Positions 29,379 to 37,538 of a DNA stretch of 64,000 bases are shown one piece after another. Positions within the stretch are counted from its first letter, which is position 1, and the number at the start of each line of letters is the position of its first letter. Origin of the DNA: JBEIHX01 sp040381075 (GTDB lineage Bacteria > Pseudomonadota > Alphaproteobacteria > Caulobacterales > Aquidulcibacteraceae); assembly GCA_040381075.1 (NCBI GenBank), contig JBEIHX010000017.1, forward strand, positions 15,935 to 79,934. The letters are read 5' to 3'. Position numbers and translations under genes: made by a program. Under the pieces are notes generated by a model. That model did no database searches, was not told where the DNA came from, and saw nothing but the letters and a program-made list of their open reading frames with translations.

Positions 29379-29931
29379 TCGCCAGGGCTGAAGCAGGCCC
29401 AGCCCACGCCTGTCGTCCAGCCGCACAGGGTCTGCCCGGGCATCCGCTCCAGACAGCCAGGGCGAACGACCAGCATCGCATGTCCTGAGCGTCGTTATTG
29501 GGGAGCCGCAGCCCGACCCCGGGGCAGGATGCAGATCAGCATACCCCCTGGAAAAAGAAACGGCCGCGTCCGGAGACGCGGCCGCAAGGCATAGGGAGGA
29601 AACGCCCAAGAAGGGCGGCGGCGTGCGACGCCGCGACACCGTTGTATTTATTTTGCAGCGCACAAAACACAAGGGCGAACGTGCGGGAATTTTTCATATG
29701 CTGCAGTAGAATTTCTATTTATTGAACAATTACAGACACTTGGAGTTTCGCTGCGACACTTTCGCATCGCAACATGATGACAAACCGCCCGGTCCCGCCT
29801 GTGAAAGGGGCGAACGGCGCCGCACAAACAGGCGTGCATTGATAGCACTCCGCCAGCCGGCGTGGCGCCGGCTTTGCTTTGGACCGTTGGCAACGCCCCG
29901 GGATGAGACGCCCGGCTAGGGAGCCGTGACC
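29379..29931. other. Gap with AT-rich tract and hairpin
   Basis: About 550 bp between bfr and the XRE regulator. It contains the hairpin at 29551-29584 and then, from 29640 to 29770, the most AT-rich stretch of the region (TTGTATTTATTTTGCAG and similar), which probably carries promoters. No protein-like frame is visible on either strand. A minus-strand small RNA ending at the hairpin is possible. Confidence 0.5.
29551..29584 (-). terminator. Rho-independent terminator reading on the minus strand
   Basis: A perfect 10-bp stem (CGGCCGCGTC, loop CGGA, GACGCGGCCG at 29561-29584) is flanked on its left by GAAAAAGAAA, so a minus-strand transcript would end in a hairpin and a U-rich tail. No minus-strand gene lies upstream between 29585 and 29931. 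On the plus strand, after bfr, no T run follows. Confidence 0.65.
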
Positions 29932-30330
29932 ATGGCCAACTCAATAGACCTGCATGTCGGCAAGCGCCTGCGCCGCCGCCGCCGCCTTCTCGGCCTTACC
30001 CAGCAGCAGCTGGCGCAGGGCGTGGGCATCCGCTTCCAACAGATCCAGAAATATGAGTGCGGGGCCAACCGGATCACCGCCAGCCGTCTGTTCGAACTGG
30101 CTGAGGCCCTCAACGTGTCGCCCGCCTATTTCTATGAGGGGTTGGCCGCCTCCGAGCGGCGCGCGGAGATCGCGCCAGCCAATGAGAATGCGGAAATTGC
30201 ACCCGAACTGCTGCACCAGAAAGAGACGGTGGACCTGCTGAAGGCCTACTATCGGCTTGGCGAACGCCCCCGCCGACGTCTGCTTGATCTGGCCAAGGCG
30301 CTGCAGGACGACGACGCGGACGCCGCCTGA
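29932..30330 (+). CDS. XRE-family transcriptional regulator
   Basis: A 132-residue protein. Residues about 9-65 form an XRE/Cro helix-turn-helix (VGKRLRRRRRLLGLTQQQLA, then IRFQQIQKYECGANRITASR), followed by a tail with ELLHQKETVDLLKAYYRL, a layout common to small alphaproteobacterial regulators. AGGGAG lies 8 nt before the ATG at 29932, favouring it over the GTG six bases earlier. The target genes are unknown. It precedes the HisN-like gene by 74 nt on the same strand. Confidence 0.88.
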   Translation: MANSIDLHVGKRLRRRRRLLGLTQQQLAQGVGIRFQQIQKYECGANRITASRLFELAEALNVSPAYFYEGLAASERRAEIAPANENAEIAPELLHQKETVDLLKAYYRLGERPRRRLLDLAKALQDDDADAA

Positions 30331-30404
30331 TCGCCAGGCGCCCCGCAGGCGCGGCGGCGCAAGCCCTCTTCTCCGCCCGGGCGCAGCCGTGCTAGCCACG
30401 CCGC

Positions 30405-31217
30405 ATGACTGCGGCTCCGCACGATGCGCCGATTGAAGAGTTGCTTGGCTTCGCCCATCGGCTTGCCGATGCGGCCGGCGCAGCGATTCTGCCTTACTTT
30501 CGATCTGTCGAGGCGAACGACAAGGCTGCGCCGGGCGGACGTTTCGACCCGGTCACGCCCGCCGATGAGGCGAGCGAAGCGGCGATGCGAAGGCTGATTG
30601 AAGAGGCCTATCCCGCGCACGGCGTGCTGGGCGAGGAATTCAGCGACCGGGCCTCCCAGGACGGCTGGACCTGGATCCTCGATCCGATCGACGGCACCCG
30701 GGCCTTCATCTCCGGCATTCCGACATGGGGCGTGCTGATCGCGCTTGCCTATCACGGCAAGCCCGTGATCGGGATCCTTGATCAGCCCTATCTTGACGAG
30801 CGCTACGCCGGATGGCCAGGCGGCGCTGAGGCGCGCCTCAAAGGGCGCACCCAGGGCCTGCGCGCACGCTCCTGCGCGTCGCTCAGCCAGGCCACGCTCG
30901 CCACGACGGATCAGAACCTGTTCAACCCGCGCGAAAGAAGCGGCTTCGAGGACGTCCGCAGCGCCGCGCGGCTCACCCGCTACGGGCTGGACTGCTACGC
31001 CTACGCCATGGTGGCCGCAGGCCATATGGACATCGTGGTCGAGTCTGGCCTGAAGGCGTTCGACATCGCAGCCCTGATCCCAGTCCTGCAGGGCGCCGGC
31101 GGCGTGGTCAGCGACTGGCGCGGGGGACCGGCGTGGAGCGGCGGACAGGTGATTGCGGCTGGCGATGCGCGGATCCACGCGCAAGCCCTCGACGCCCTGC
31201 GCCAGTCAGCCGCCTGA
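30405..31217 (+). CDS. hisN: Inositol monophosphatase-family phosphatase, HisN-like histidinol-phosphatase
   Basis: A 270-residue metal-dependent phosphatase. The family motifs are GEEF, the metal-binding LDPIDGTRAFISGIPTWG, and the C-terminal SGLKAFDIAALIPVLQGAGG. The subfamily with GTRAFISGIP is usually annotated as histidinol-phosphatase (last step but one of histidine synthesis), though other phosphate substrates are possible. It ends at the base before the end of the convergent acyl-CoA synthetase gene, so no room is left for an intergenic terminator. Confidence 0.8.
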   Translation: MTAAPHDAPIEELLGFAHRLADAAGAAILPYFRSVEANDKAAPGGRFDPVTPADEASEAAMRRLIEEAYPAHGVLGEEFSDRASQDGWTWILDPIDGTRAFISGIPTWGVLIALAYHGKPVIGILDQPYLDERYAGWPGGAEARLKGRTQGLRARSCASLSQATLATTDQNLFNPRERSGFEDVRSAARLTRYGLDCYAYAMVAAGHMDIVVESGLKAFDIAALIPVLQGAGGVVSDWRGGPAWSGGQVIAAGDARIHAQALDALRQSAA

Positions 31218-33038
31218 TCACATCCTCAACCTGCCGGCCATGATGTCGGCGAAAACCTCGGGGGTCAGCGCCACATAGGCGTTCTGAACCGGATGGTCGA
31301 AGTAGATGGGCTCGGGGATCACCGCGGGATCGAAGCCCTGTTTCACCAGATCCACCTTGCGGTACTTGAAGGTTCCAGTGACCTCGACCTCAGGCATCAT
31401 GCGCAGGAACATCGGGCGGGCATAGGCCGGCAGATTGCGGGCGACGTGCGCGTGCAGCCCAGCCAGATCCAGTTCAGGGCCGGCGACCATCGCCACCATG
31501 CCGGCGCGCCCGTCAAGGTTTGCAACCGTGACGCCGTACACATTTGCATCCAGCACGCCCGGCGCCGTGGACACCACCTCGGCCACCTCATTGGTGGACA
31601 CGTTCTCGCCTTTCCAACGGAAGGTGTCGCCAATTCGGTCAACAAAGTAGAAGTAGCCTTCCGCATCCCGCTTCAGCAGATCACCAGTGCGGAACCACAT
31701 ATCGCCCCGCTCAAAGACATCCCTCAGCACCTTCTTCTGGGTATTCTGCTCGTCCCCGGAATAACCCTCGAACCGCTGGCGGGTCTCGTTCGTGATCGGA
31801 CCGATCGCCTCGCCTGGCTCGCCAAGATCCGCCTCGATGCAATAACCGTCGGCCCCGCGCACCGGCTGCTCGCTCTCCACATCGAACTTCAGGATCTTGA
31901 CCGGCATCCGCTTTTCAAAATAGCGCGGAATTCGCCCGATCGCCCCAAGCTTTCCGTCATAATTCATCAGCGCGACATTGCCTTCGGTCGAACCGTAGAA
32001 CTCGAAGATCTTGGGAATCTTGAAGCGCGGCTGAAACCGCTCCCACACCTCCGGGCGAAGCCCGTTGCCGAAGGCGAGCTGGAGCTTGTGGGCCGTCTCC
32101 TTCGGATGCGGCGGCTGATTGATCAAATAGCGGCACAATTCTCCGATATAGACAAACATCGTCGCCTGGCAGTCGACGACGTCATCCCAGAAGTGCGTTG
32201 CTGAAAACTTCCGCCGCAGGATGACCACGCCGCCACGCATGAGCGCCGCGCCGATCCCCGCAAGACCGCCGGTGGCATGGTAGAGTGGCAGGACCACATA
32301 CACCCGGTCGTGCGCATCGGAATGCATCGCCCCAGCGAAGACATTCAGCATCATCTGTACGCGCGTGTGGGTCATGCGAGCCGCCTTGGGCAGGCCCGTC
32401 GTGCCGGACGTATAGATGAACATGCACAGATCACCGCCCTTCAGCGCAGCGCGGTGGCTGCGGTCGGGGCGCACATCGCTCTGCGCGGCAAGCGCAGCGT
32501 CCATATCCTCAAGGCCGCTCGCCGGCAGGTTGACGCCGTTCAGGCCCTGGGTCGCCCCGCCCTGACCAAACGCCGGGAGCGCGGCGATCAGTGGCGCGGC
32601 GCTCGCCCATTGCGCGGCGAGTTCTGCGCCAACGATCACCGCCCTGGCGTTGGCGATCCTGACGCAATGGGCAAGCGCAGCGCCCTGCAGGTTGGAATTG
32701 ATCAGGGCGCACACCAGGCCGACCTTGGCGAGCCCAACCCAGCAGGCGACATAGTCGGGCCGGTTCTGCATGAAGAGCGCAACAGCGTCCCCGGGCTTGA
32801 GACCCTGCGCGAGCGCCCAGTGGGCGAAGCGGTTGGCCTGGGCGTCAAAGTCGCGATAGGTGATCTCAGCGCCCTCAAACACGAACGCCACCCGATCCGC
32901 GTACCTGTCGACGGACGCTTCGACGTCATCGGCGACTGTCTGCGCCAGGTTGACGTCGAGGTGCTTGATCGCGCCGAGCGCGCCGAACGCGCCTTTGAAG
33001 AACGCCGCTTCGCGCCGGATCGCCGTCATAATGCCCAT
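31218..33038 (-). CDS. Long-chain acyl-CoA synthetase, FATP type
   Basis: A 606-residue AMP-forming synthetase. The AMP-binding motif FIYTSGTTGLPK is at about residues 208-219, and the EFYGSTEGNVALMNYDGKLG segment and WFRTGDLLKRDAEGYFYFVDRIGDTFRWKGENVST identify the FATP/very-long-chain subgroup. The C-terminal end (VTGTFKYRKVDLVKQGF) carries the catalytic lysine region. It activates fatty acids for degradation or lipid synthesis. It is the last of a probable minus-strand transcript bamF-tenA-this gene and is convergent with the HisN-like gene. Confidence 0.93.
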   Translation of the reverse strand: MGIMTAIRREAAFFKGAFGALGAIKHLDVNLAQTVADDVEASVDRYADRVAFVFEGAEITYRDFDAQANRFAHWALAQGLKPGDAVALFMQNRPDYVACWVGLAKVGLVCALINSNLQGAALAHCVRIANARAVIVGAELAAQWASAAPLIAALPAFGQGGATQGLNGVNLPASGLEDMDAALAAQSDVRPDRSHRAALKGGDLCMFIYTSGTTGLPKAARMTHTRVQMMLNVFAGAMHSDAHDRVYVVLPLYHATGGLAGIGAALMRGGVVILRRKFSATHFWDDVVDCQATMFVYIGELCRYLINQPPHPKETAHKLQLAFGNGLRPEVWERFQPRFKIPKIFEFYGSTEGNVALMNYDGKLGAIGRIPRYFEKRMPVKILKFDVESEQPVRGADGYCIEADLGEPGEAIGPITNETRQRFEGYSGDEQNTQKKVLRDVFERGDMWFRTGDLLKRDAEGYFYFVDRIGDTFRWKGENVSTNEVAEVVSTAPGVLDANVYGVTVANLDGRAGMVAMVAGPELDLAGLHAHVARNLPAYARPMFLRMMPEVEVTGTFKYRKVDLVKQGFDPAVIPEPIYFDHPVQNAYVALTPEVFADIMAGRLRM

Positions 33039-33060
33039 AAAAGCGTCTCCCCGCTGGCGC

Positions 33061-33092
33061 GCGCCGCTGCGCCGCTGCGCCGCCGCGCCGCT
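33061..33092. repeat. 8-bp tandem repeat, 4 copies
   Basis: GCGCCGCT repeated four times with one substitution, in the short gap between tenA and the acyl-CoA synthetase gene, close to the synthetase start. Confidence 0.7.
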
Positions 33093-33144
33093 ACGGTACG
33101 GCGCGCACAGGCGCGGTCAAGGCGAGCCGCGCCCCGGGCCGCGA

Positions 33145-33807
33145 TCAGATTGGCCAGGCTTCGCGCCGATACGCCGCGTCCCAGAACATCCATTCGTACC
33201 GGCTGGCCTGCACAAACGCCGCCTGCATGCGACTGCGCTCTGCGGGGCCTGCATTTTCATGAGCAGAATCAGTTATTTCCTTCACGCGTTCAGTCGCGGC
33301 GGCGAACTCTGGCGCGGCGTAGGTATCAATCCATGCCTGATAGAAATTGTCCGGCGCTGACGAAGATTTGATCGCCGCGCCGACATCCCAGTAAATCCAG
33401 AAGCAGGGAAGTATCGCTGCGGTCAGAACCGCGTAGCCGTCCGTGGCGGCAAGACCGAGCATGAAATCCACATAGGCCTGACAGGTCGGCGCGCGCTCAG
33501 CGCGCTCGGCCTCGTCCGGCGCCACGCCGAAGCGCGCGAAGTAATCCGCATGCAGCGAGCGCTCGACAATGATGGCGACTTCAGCAGCCCGGGAGAATTC
33601 GAGGATTTCATCCGGCCCCGGCGCTTTGGCCCCGGCGAGCGCCAGCACCCGGGCGTATCCCTGAAGGTAGAGCCCGTCCTGGATCATATAATGTCGGAAT
33701 GCCTCGCGCGGCAACCTGCCAGCTGCGAGTTCGCGCACGAAGGGATGGTCGTGGATCGCGGCGCGGATCGGGGCAATGCGCGACCACGCCTCGGCGGTAA
33801 ACCTCAC
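33145..33807 (-). CDS. tenA: TenA-family aminopyrimidine aminohydrolase (thiaminase II)
   Basis: A 220-residue TenA protein, hydrolysing aminopyrimidine thiamin breakdown products for salvage. Catalytic Cys135 in ILPCFWIYWDVG and Glu205 in SRYEWMFWDAAY sit at the positions numbered in the family. All helices of the fold appear present. The start is 8 nt after the stop of the bamF-type gene, so translation may be coupled. No thiamin riboswitch is visible upstream. Confidence 0.95.
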   Translation of the reverse strand: MRFTAEAWSRIAPIRAAIHDHPFVRELAAGRLPREAFRHYMIQDGLYLQGYARVLALAGAKAPGPDEILEFSRAAEVAIIVERSLHADYFARFGVAPDEAERAERAPTCQAYVDFMLGLAATDGYAVLTAAILPCFWIYWDVGAAIKSSSAPDNFYQAWIDTYAAPEFAAATERVKEITDSAHENAGPAERSRMQAAFVQASRYEWMFWDAAYRREAWPI

Positions 33808-33815
33808 GGACGATC

Positions 33816-34325
33816 CTACATGCCCGGCAAACGCATGCGCGTCTTCGACGGACGCTGGATCGTCGCCGGCTTGCCCCCGGTCACATTGTCGACCGCCGCC
33901 TTCTCAGTCGCGGCGCGCGCAGCGTCTGCAGGGGGCTGGCCGAGAACGCGATCGGCAAAGCCTGTGGGCTTCTTCGCGATATCGCCTTCCTCAGCATCGA
34001 TGACGTCGCGCACATTCGGGTCAGCCTGCACCGCGCCAGCCCGCCCGACCAGGAGACGTTCTCCGTCGGAAGCCGACTGACCAACCGATTCCCCGAAGAT
34101 CGCCACCTGGGCCGCCCGACGGGGATCGAGTTCCTGCGGGCGAGCCTCACCGGGCGCCGGCGGGCGCAGGTTGAACTCCGGCGGCACCACCAGGGGCGCG
34201 GAGGTCACGACACGGAATTCGTCCGGCGCGACCTTCTCCGAACCGACCGCCTGACGCAGGCCCGTGCATCCGGTCGCCGACAGCGCGGCGGCGCCGACCA
34301 GGCCGAGAGCCGCTATCTTGTTCAT
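33816..34325 (-). CDS. DUF3035 lipoprotein, BamF-like
   Basis: A 169-residue lipoprotein: hydrophobic IAALGLVGAAALSATGC ending in a lipobox-type cysteine, then FRVVTSAPLVVPPEFNLRPP, the signature of DUF3035. Some annotations name this family BamF, an alphaproteobacterial subunit of the outer-membrane beta-barrel assembly machine; I treat that as family knowledge, not proof. The start is unusual: three in-frame ATG codons (34355, 34340, 34325) each lie in one copy of a 15-bp tandem repeat. 34325 gives the cleanest signal peptide. It heads a likely operon with tenA. Confidence 0.85.
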   Translation of the reverse strand: MNKIAALGLVGAAALSATGCTGLRQAVGSEKVAPDEFRVVTSAPLVVPPEFNLRPPAPGEARPQELDPRRAAQVAIFGESVGQSASDGERLLVGRAGAVQADPNVRDVIDAEEGDIAKKPTGFADRVLGQPPADAARAATEKAAVDNVTGGKPATIQRPSKTRMRLPGM

Positions 34326-34365
34326 GCCGGTCGCCTTCATGTCGATCACCTTCATGCCGATCGCC
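34321..34365 (-). repeat. 15-bp tandem repeat covering the BamF start codons, 3 copies
   Basis: Read on the plus strand, TTCATGCCGGTCGCC, TTCATGTCGATCACC and TTCATGCCGATCGCC follow each other. On the minus strand each unit supplies an in-frame ATG for the DUF3035 gene (MKVID, MKATG, MNKIA). Confidence 0.85.
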
Positions 34366-34480
34366 CTTTCCATCCGACGCACCCCTGCGGGGCGACGCGC
34401 CGAAGCCTGTGTCATCCGCCTTTTAGGCGACAGCGAGGCAATGCGCAAAGGGCCGGCGCCGTCGCTGGAGCGTCATCCTG

Positions 34481-34543
34481 GAGCCGCCGCAGCTGGGAGC
34501 CGCCGCAGCTGGGAGCCCCTCAAGCTGGGAGCCCCTCACCGGG
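34481..34543. repeat. 16-bp tandem repeat, 4 copies
   Basis: GAGCCGCCGCAGCTGG twice, then GAGCCCCTCAAGCTGG and a truncated GAGCCCCTCACCGGG. It lies in the divergent gap between the bamF-type gene and the malyl-CoA lyase gene. Confidence 0.9.
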
Positions 34544-34600
34544 CTGCTGGCCGCCAGGCCGACTTGCCCTGGCGCGCCCGGCCTGCAACAAGCCGCGCCC

Positions 34601-35647
34601 ATGAAACATCCTCGCGCTTTCTTCAAACCGCTCGCCATCGGCGCACCGCAACCCTGCCACGACCTGCCGGTGCGGGTGGAGCGCATGATCCATTTCGTAC
34701 CGCCGCACCTCGAAAAGGTGCGCGCCAAAGTCCCGGATATGGCAGGCGAGGTCGATGTCATCCTCGGAAACCTGGAAGATGCGATCCCGGCCGACGCAAA
34801 GGAGGCCGCCCGCGCCGGCTTCATCGAAATGGCGCAGGCCACGGATTTCGCCAGGACCGGCACAGGCCTGTGGACCCGCATCAACTGCCTCAACTCGCCA
34901 TGGGCGCTCGATGACATCACACAGATCGTGACGGCGCTGGGCGGGCGACTGGACGTCATGATGCTGCCCAAGGTCGAAGGCCCCTGGGACATCCATTATC
35001 TCGACCAGCTCCTGGCCCAGCTCGAAGCCAGGGTGGCGGCGCGCAAACCGATCCTGATCCACGCCATCCTGGAGACGGCGCAGGGCGTGAACAACGTGGA
35101 GGCGATCGCCGCCGCAAGCCCGCGAATGCAGGGCGTGTCGCTCGGACCGGCCGATCTCGCCGCCTCCCGGGCGATGAAGACCACCCGGGTCGGCGGCGGC
35201 CATCCAATGTACAGGGTGCTGGAAGACCCCGGGCAGGGCGGCCCGCGCGCCGCGGCGCAGCAGGACCCCTGGCACTATACGCTGGCCAGGATGGTCGACG
35301 CCTGCGCGGCGGCCGGGCTGAAGGCGTTCTACGGACCGTTCGGCGACATCAAGGACCTCGAAGCCTGCGAGCAGCAGTTCAAAAACGCCTTCCTGCTCGG
35401 CTGCGCCGGGGCATGGAGCCTGCATCCGGATCAGATCGCCGTCGCAAAAAGGGTGTTTTCACCTGACCCAGCCGAGGTCGCCTTCGCCATGCGCATCCTG
35501 CAGGCCATGCCCGACGGGTCCGGCGTCGCCATGCTCGACGGCAAGATGCAGGATGATGCAACCTGGAAACAGGCCAAGGTGATCGTCGACCTGGCCCGCC
35601 AGATCGCCGCCAAGGATCCGCAATTCAGGACCGCCTACGGGCTCTGA
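34601..35647 (+). CDS. mcl: L-malyl-CoA/beta-methylmalyl-CoA lyase (Mcl1 type)
   Basis: A 348-residue HpcH/citrate-lyase-family aldolase. Signatures are VILGNLEDAIPADAKEAA (metal-binding Glu/Asp), LMLPKVEG-like MMLPKVEGPWD, ILIHAILETAQGVNN and SLGPADLAASRAM. The length and the insert around RVGGGHPMYRVL match Mcl1 enzymes of the ethylmalonyl-CoA pathway, which cleave malyl-CoA and methylmalyl-CoA, rather than CitE or short CLYBL proteins. No other ethylmalonyl-CoA pathway genes are in the window. Start ATGAAACATC at 34601. Confidence 0.9.
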   Translation: MKHPRAFFKPLAIGAPQPCHDLPVRVERMIHFVPPHLEKVRAKVPDMAGEVDVILGNLEDAIPADAKEAARAGFIEMAQATDFARTGTGLWTRINCLNSPWALDDITQIVTALGGRLDVMMLPKVEGPWDIHYLDQLLAQLEARVAARKPILIHAILETAQGVNNVEAIAAASPRMQGVSLGPADLAASRAMKTTRVGGGHPMYRVLEDPGQGGPRAAAQQDPWHYTLARMVDACAAAGLKAFYGPFGDIKDLEACEQQFKNAFLLGCAGAWSLHPDQIAVAKRVFSPDPAEVAFAMRILQAMPDGSGVAMLDGKMQDDATWKQAKVIVDLARQIAAKDPQFRTAYGL

Positions 35648-35791
35648 CCGGCCGGGGGAGCGCGGCGCCCGACCCTGGCGCGCAGCAGCCGCACCGCGTC
35701 GATGCGCGTCGCGCCGCCCGCGCCGCCACTGCAGGCTGCGGGACGGGCCCCGGAACCGGCCGCCGTTTCGGCCCGGCCCCGGGCTGACGCG

Positions 35792-36529
35792 TTACGCAAA
35801 CAGTGCGTCGATATCGCCCTGGCTGGATGAGGCCTGGCTGGGTGGGGCTTGGCTGGGTGGGGCCTGGCTGGGTGGGGCCTGCCCGGAGGACTGCGGGCCT
35901 GACTTGGTGAACAGAGCGTCGATCGCGTCCTGCTTGACCTCTGGCCCATTGAGCGACGGTCCGTTCAGCAGCAGCGCCTTCTTGCGGCGCTCGTCCTCGG
36001 TCGGCTCGACCTGGGCGTCCTGCGCGCCCATCACATGGGCGAAGCGGGCGACGCGCTCCTCAATGTGGCGCAGCGTATCAACCACCTTGCGCACACGCTG
36101 GCCGGTGATGTCCTGGAACGAACACGCCTCGAAAATCTCAAGCATGCGGTCATTCACGAAAGCGGCGAAGTCCGGCTCGCCCGGATCCTTTGACATCACC
36201 GCCTCAGCCGCCGACATGATGGTGTGGGTCGCGTCTTCAGTGTTCTTCACCACCGCGTCGAGCTCGGCGCCAGCCTGCGGAATGCGGCTTTCGCGGAGGT
36301 CGTTCGGGCGCAAGGCGGAGATTTCGCCCCGTGTGCGCGCGATGTATGCGGCGATGTAGCGCAATTCGCCGTAGACGTTGCGGTCCATCGAGCCGAAGAA
36401 CGAATTCATCGCTTCGACCAACTGCTCGGACAGGTTAAGCACCTCTATAAGCCGCGGATCCTTGAGATCCGCCCGTTGCAGAGAAGCCAGGGCGTCACGC
36501 ACTTTCAACACAACTTCTGGACTGGGCAT
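35792..36529 (-). CDS. cheZ: CheZ-like protein phosphatase with two C-terminal IDALF tails
   Basis: A 245-residue mainly helical protein. The CheZ catalytic region is recognisable in EACSFQDITGQRVRKVV, with the acidic and Gln residues used in dephosphorylating CheY-P. The C-terminus has AIDALF (about 212-217) and a final DIDALFA, resembling CheY-binding tail peptides, joined by a PPSQA-rich linker built from a 15-bp tandem repeat. It lies 28 nt downstream of the CheY-like gene on the same strand, so a cheY-cheZ operon is likely. No other chemotaxis genes are in the window. Confidence 0.85.
   Translation of the reverse strand: MPSPEVVLKVRDALASLQRADLKDPRLIEVLNLSEQLVEAMNSFFGSMDRNVYGELRYIAAYIARTRGEISALRPNDLRESRIPQAGAELDAVVKNTEDATHTIMSAAEAVMSKDPGEPDFAAFVNDRMLEIFEACSFQDITGQRVRKVVDTLRHIEERVARFAHVMGAQDAQVEPTEDERRKKALLLNGPSLNGPEVKQDAIDALFTKSGPQSSGQAPPSQAPPSQAPPSQASSSQGDIDALFA
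35816..35890 (-). repeat. 15-bp tandem repeat, 5 copies, coding
   Basis: Five imperfect 15-mers related to GGCCTGGCTGGGTGG encode the PPSQA repeats of the CheZ tail. The unit keeps the frame. Confidence 0.9.
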
Positions 36530-36557
36530 GGCGCCCTCCCTTGAATGCTTTCTGCGA

Positions 36558-36944
36558 TCAGAAGTCGCCGATCACCGAGACGAGCTTGGCCTTCAGCGTC
36601 TGGGCGTTGAACGGCTTCACGATGTAGTTGTTCACGCCGGCCTGCTTGGCGGCGATGACGTTTTCGGTTTTGGATTCGGCCGTCACCATGATGAACGGGG
36701 TGCGCTTGAGCTTGTCGTCGGCGCGGACGTGCTTGAGCAGCTCAAAGCCGGTCATCGGCTCCATGTTCCAGTCCGAAATGACCAGATTGTACTTGCCGGA
36801 GCGCAGCAAGCCGAGCGCCTCCTGGCCATCCTTGGCTTCGTCGACATTCTCAAAGCCGAGTTGTTTCAAGAGGTTCCGGATAATCCGGATCATGGTCTGG
36901 TAATCATCCACGACCAGAATGTTCATCGACATGTCAACGGCCAT
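36558..36944 (-). CDS. cheY: CheY-like single-domain response regulator
   Basis: A 128-residue receiver domain with no output domain. It has the acidic pair (VVDDYQTM), the phosphoacceptor Asp in LVISDWNMEPM, the Thr in MVTAESK and the Lys in YIVKPF. The sequence is close to CheY proteins that act on the flagellar motor. GGAGCGGG precedes the ATG at 36944; inner ATGs at 36932 and 36926 are possible. It is co-oriented with and 28 nt upstream of cheZ. Confidence 0.93.
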   Translation of the reverse strand: MAVDMSMNILVVDDYQTMIRIIRNLLKQLGFENVDEAKDGQEALGLLRSGKYNLVISDWNMEPMTGFELLKHVRADDKLKRTPFIMVTAESKTENVIAAKQAGVNNYIVKPFNAQTLKAKLVSVIGDF

Positions 36945-37058
36945 AACCCGCTCCATCACCCGCACCGCAGGTCTGCGCCCGCGTTCATTCGGTTGCACGT
37001 TACGCAAAGCGGGATAAGAAACCGTAAAGCGGCGGACAGCCGCAACCGGGAGGGCGCC

Positions 37059-37538
37059 ATGAACCCGCAGTTGACCCCGCAGTTGACCCCGCAGAAGACC
37101 CCGCAGAAGAATCCGCAGGGCGGGTGCTATTTCGAGGACATCGCTGTCGGCGATGAAGCGGTTCAGCGGCGCACCGTCACCGAGGCCGATATCCTGGCCT
37201 TCGCAGCCGCCAGCGGCGATTTCAATCCGGTGCACTTTGATGAGGAGTTCGCCAGTTCCACCCCGTTCGCGGGCAGGATCGCCCACGGCATGCTGAGCGC
37301 ATCGCATTTCTCAGCCCTGCTTGGCATGCGCCTGCCGGGTCCCGGCGCCATCTATCTGTCGCAGTCGCTGGCCTTCAGGCGACCGGTGCGGATCGGCGAC
37401 ACGGTGAGCGCCCGCGTGCGCGTCACAGCCGTCGACGAGGCGAGGGCGCGGGTGACGCTCGCCTGCGTGGCCGAAGTCAGCGGCAAGACAGTGATCGACG
37501 GCGAGGCCGTGGTCATGGCGCCTCGCAAGCCGGCATGA
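37059..37538 (+). CDS. MaoC-family (R)-specific enoyl-CoA hydratase
   Basis: A 159-residue hot-dog-fold hydratase. The catalytic Asp/His are in FAAASGDFNPVHFDEEFA, and the GRIAHGMLSASHFSALLG helix follows as in PhaJ-like proteins. The first 20 residues are a tandem LTPQ/KTPQ tail made by a 12-bp repeat. It overlaps ribF by 4 nt (ATGA), so it leads a transcript running through ribF towards ileS. Confidence 0.93.
   Translation: MNPQLTPQLTPQKTPQKNPQGGCYFEDIAVGDEAVQRRTVTEADILAFAAASGDFNPVHFDEEFASSTPFAGRIAHGMLSASHFSALLGMRLPGPGAIYLSQSLAFRRPVRIGDTVSARVRVTAVDEARARVTLACVAEVSGKTVIDGEAVVMAPRKPA
37068..37115 (+). repeat. 12-bp tandem repeat, 4 copies, coding
   Basis: CAGTTGACCCCG twice, CAGAAGACCCCG and CAGAAGAATCCG encode the N-terminal LTPQLTPQKTPQKNPQ of the MaoC protein. 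Confidence 0.9.

Noticed and set aside
33039..33144. Riboswitch controlling the tenA transcript
   Set aside because: No thiamin-box sequence is visible here or upstream of bamF; the gap holds only an 8-bp repeat.
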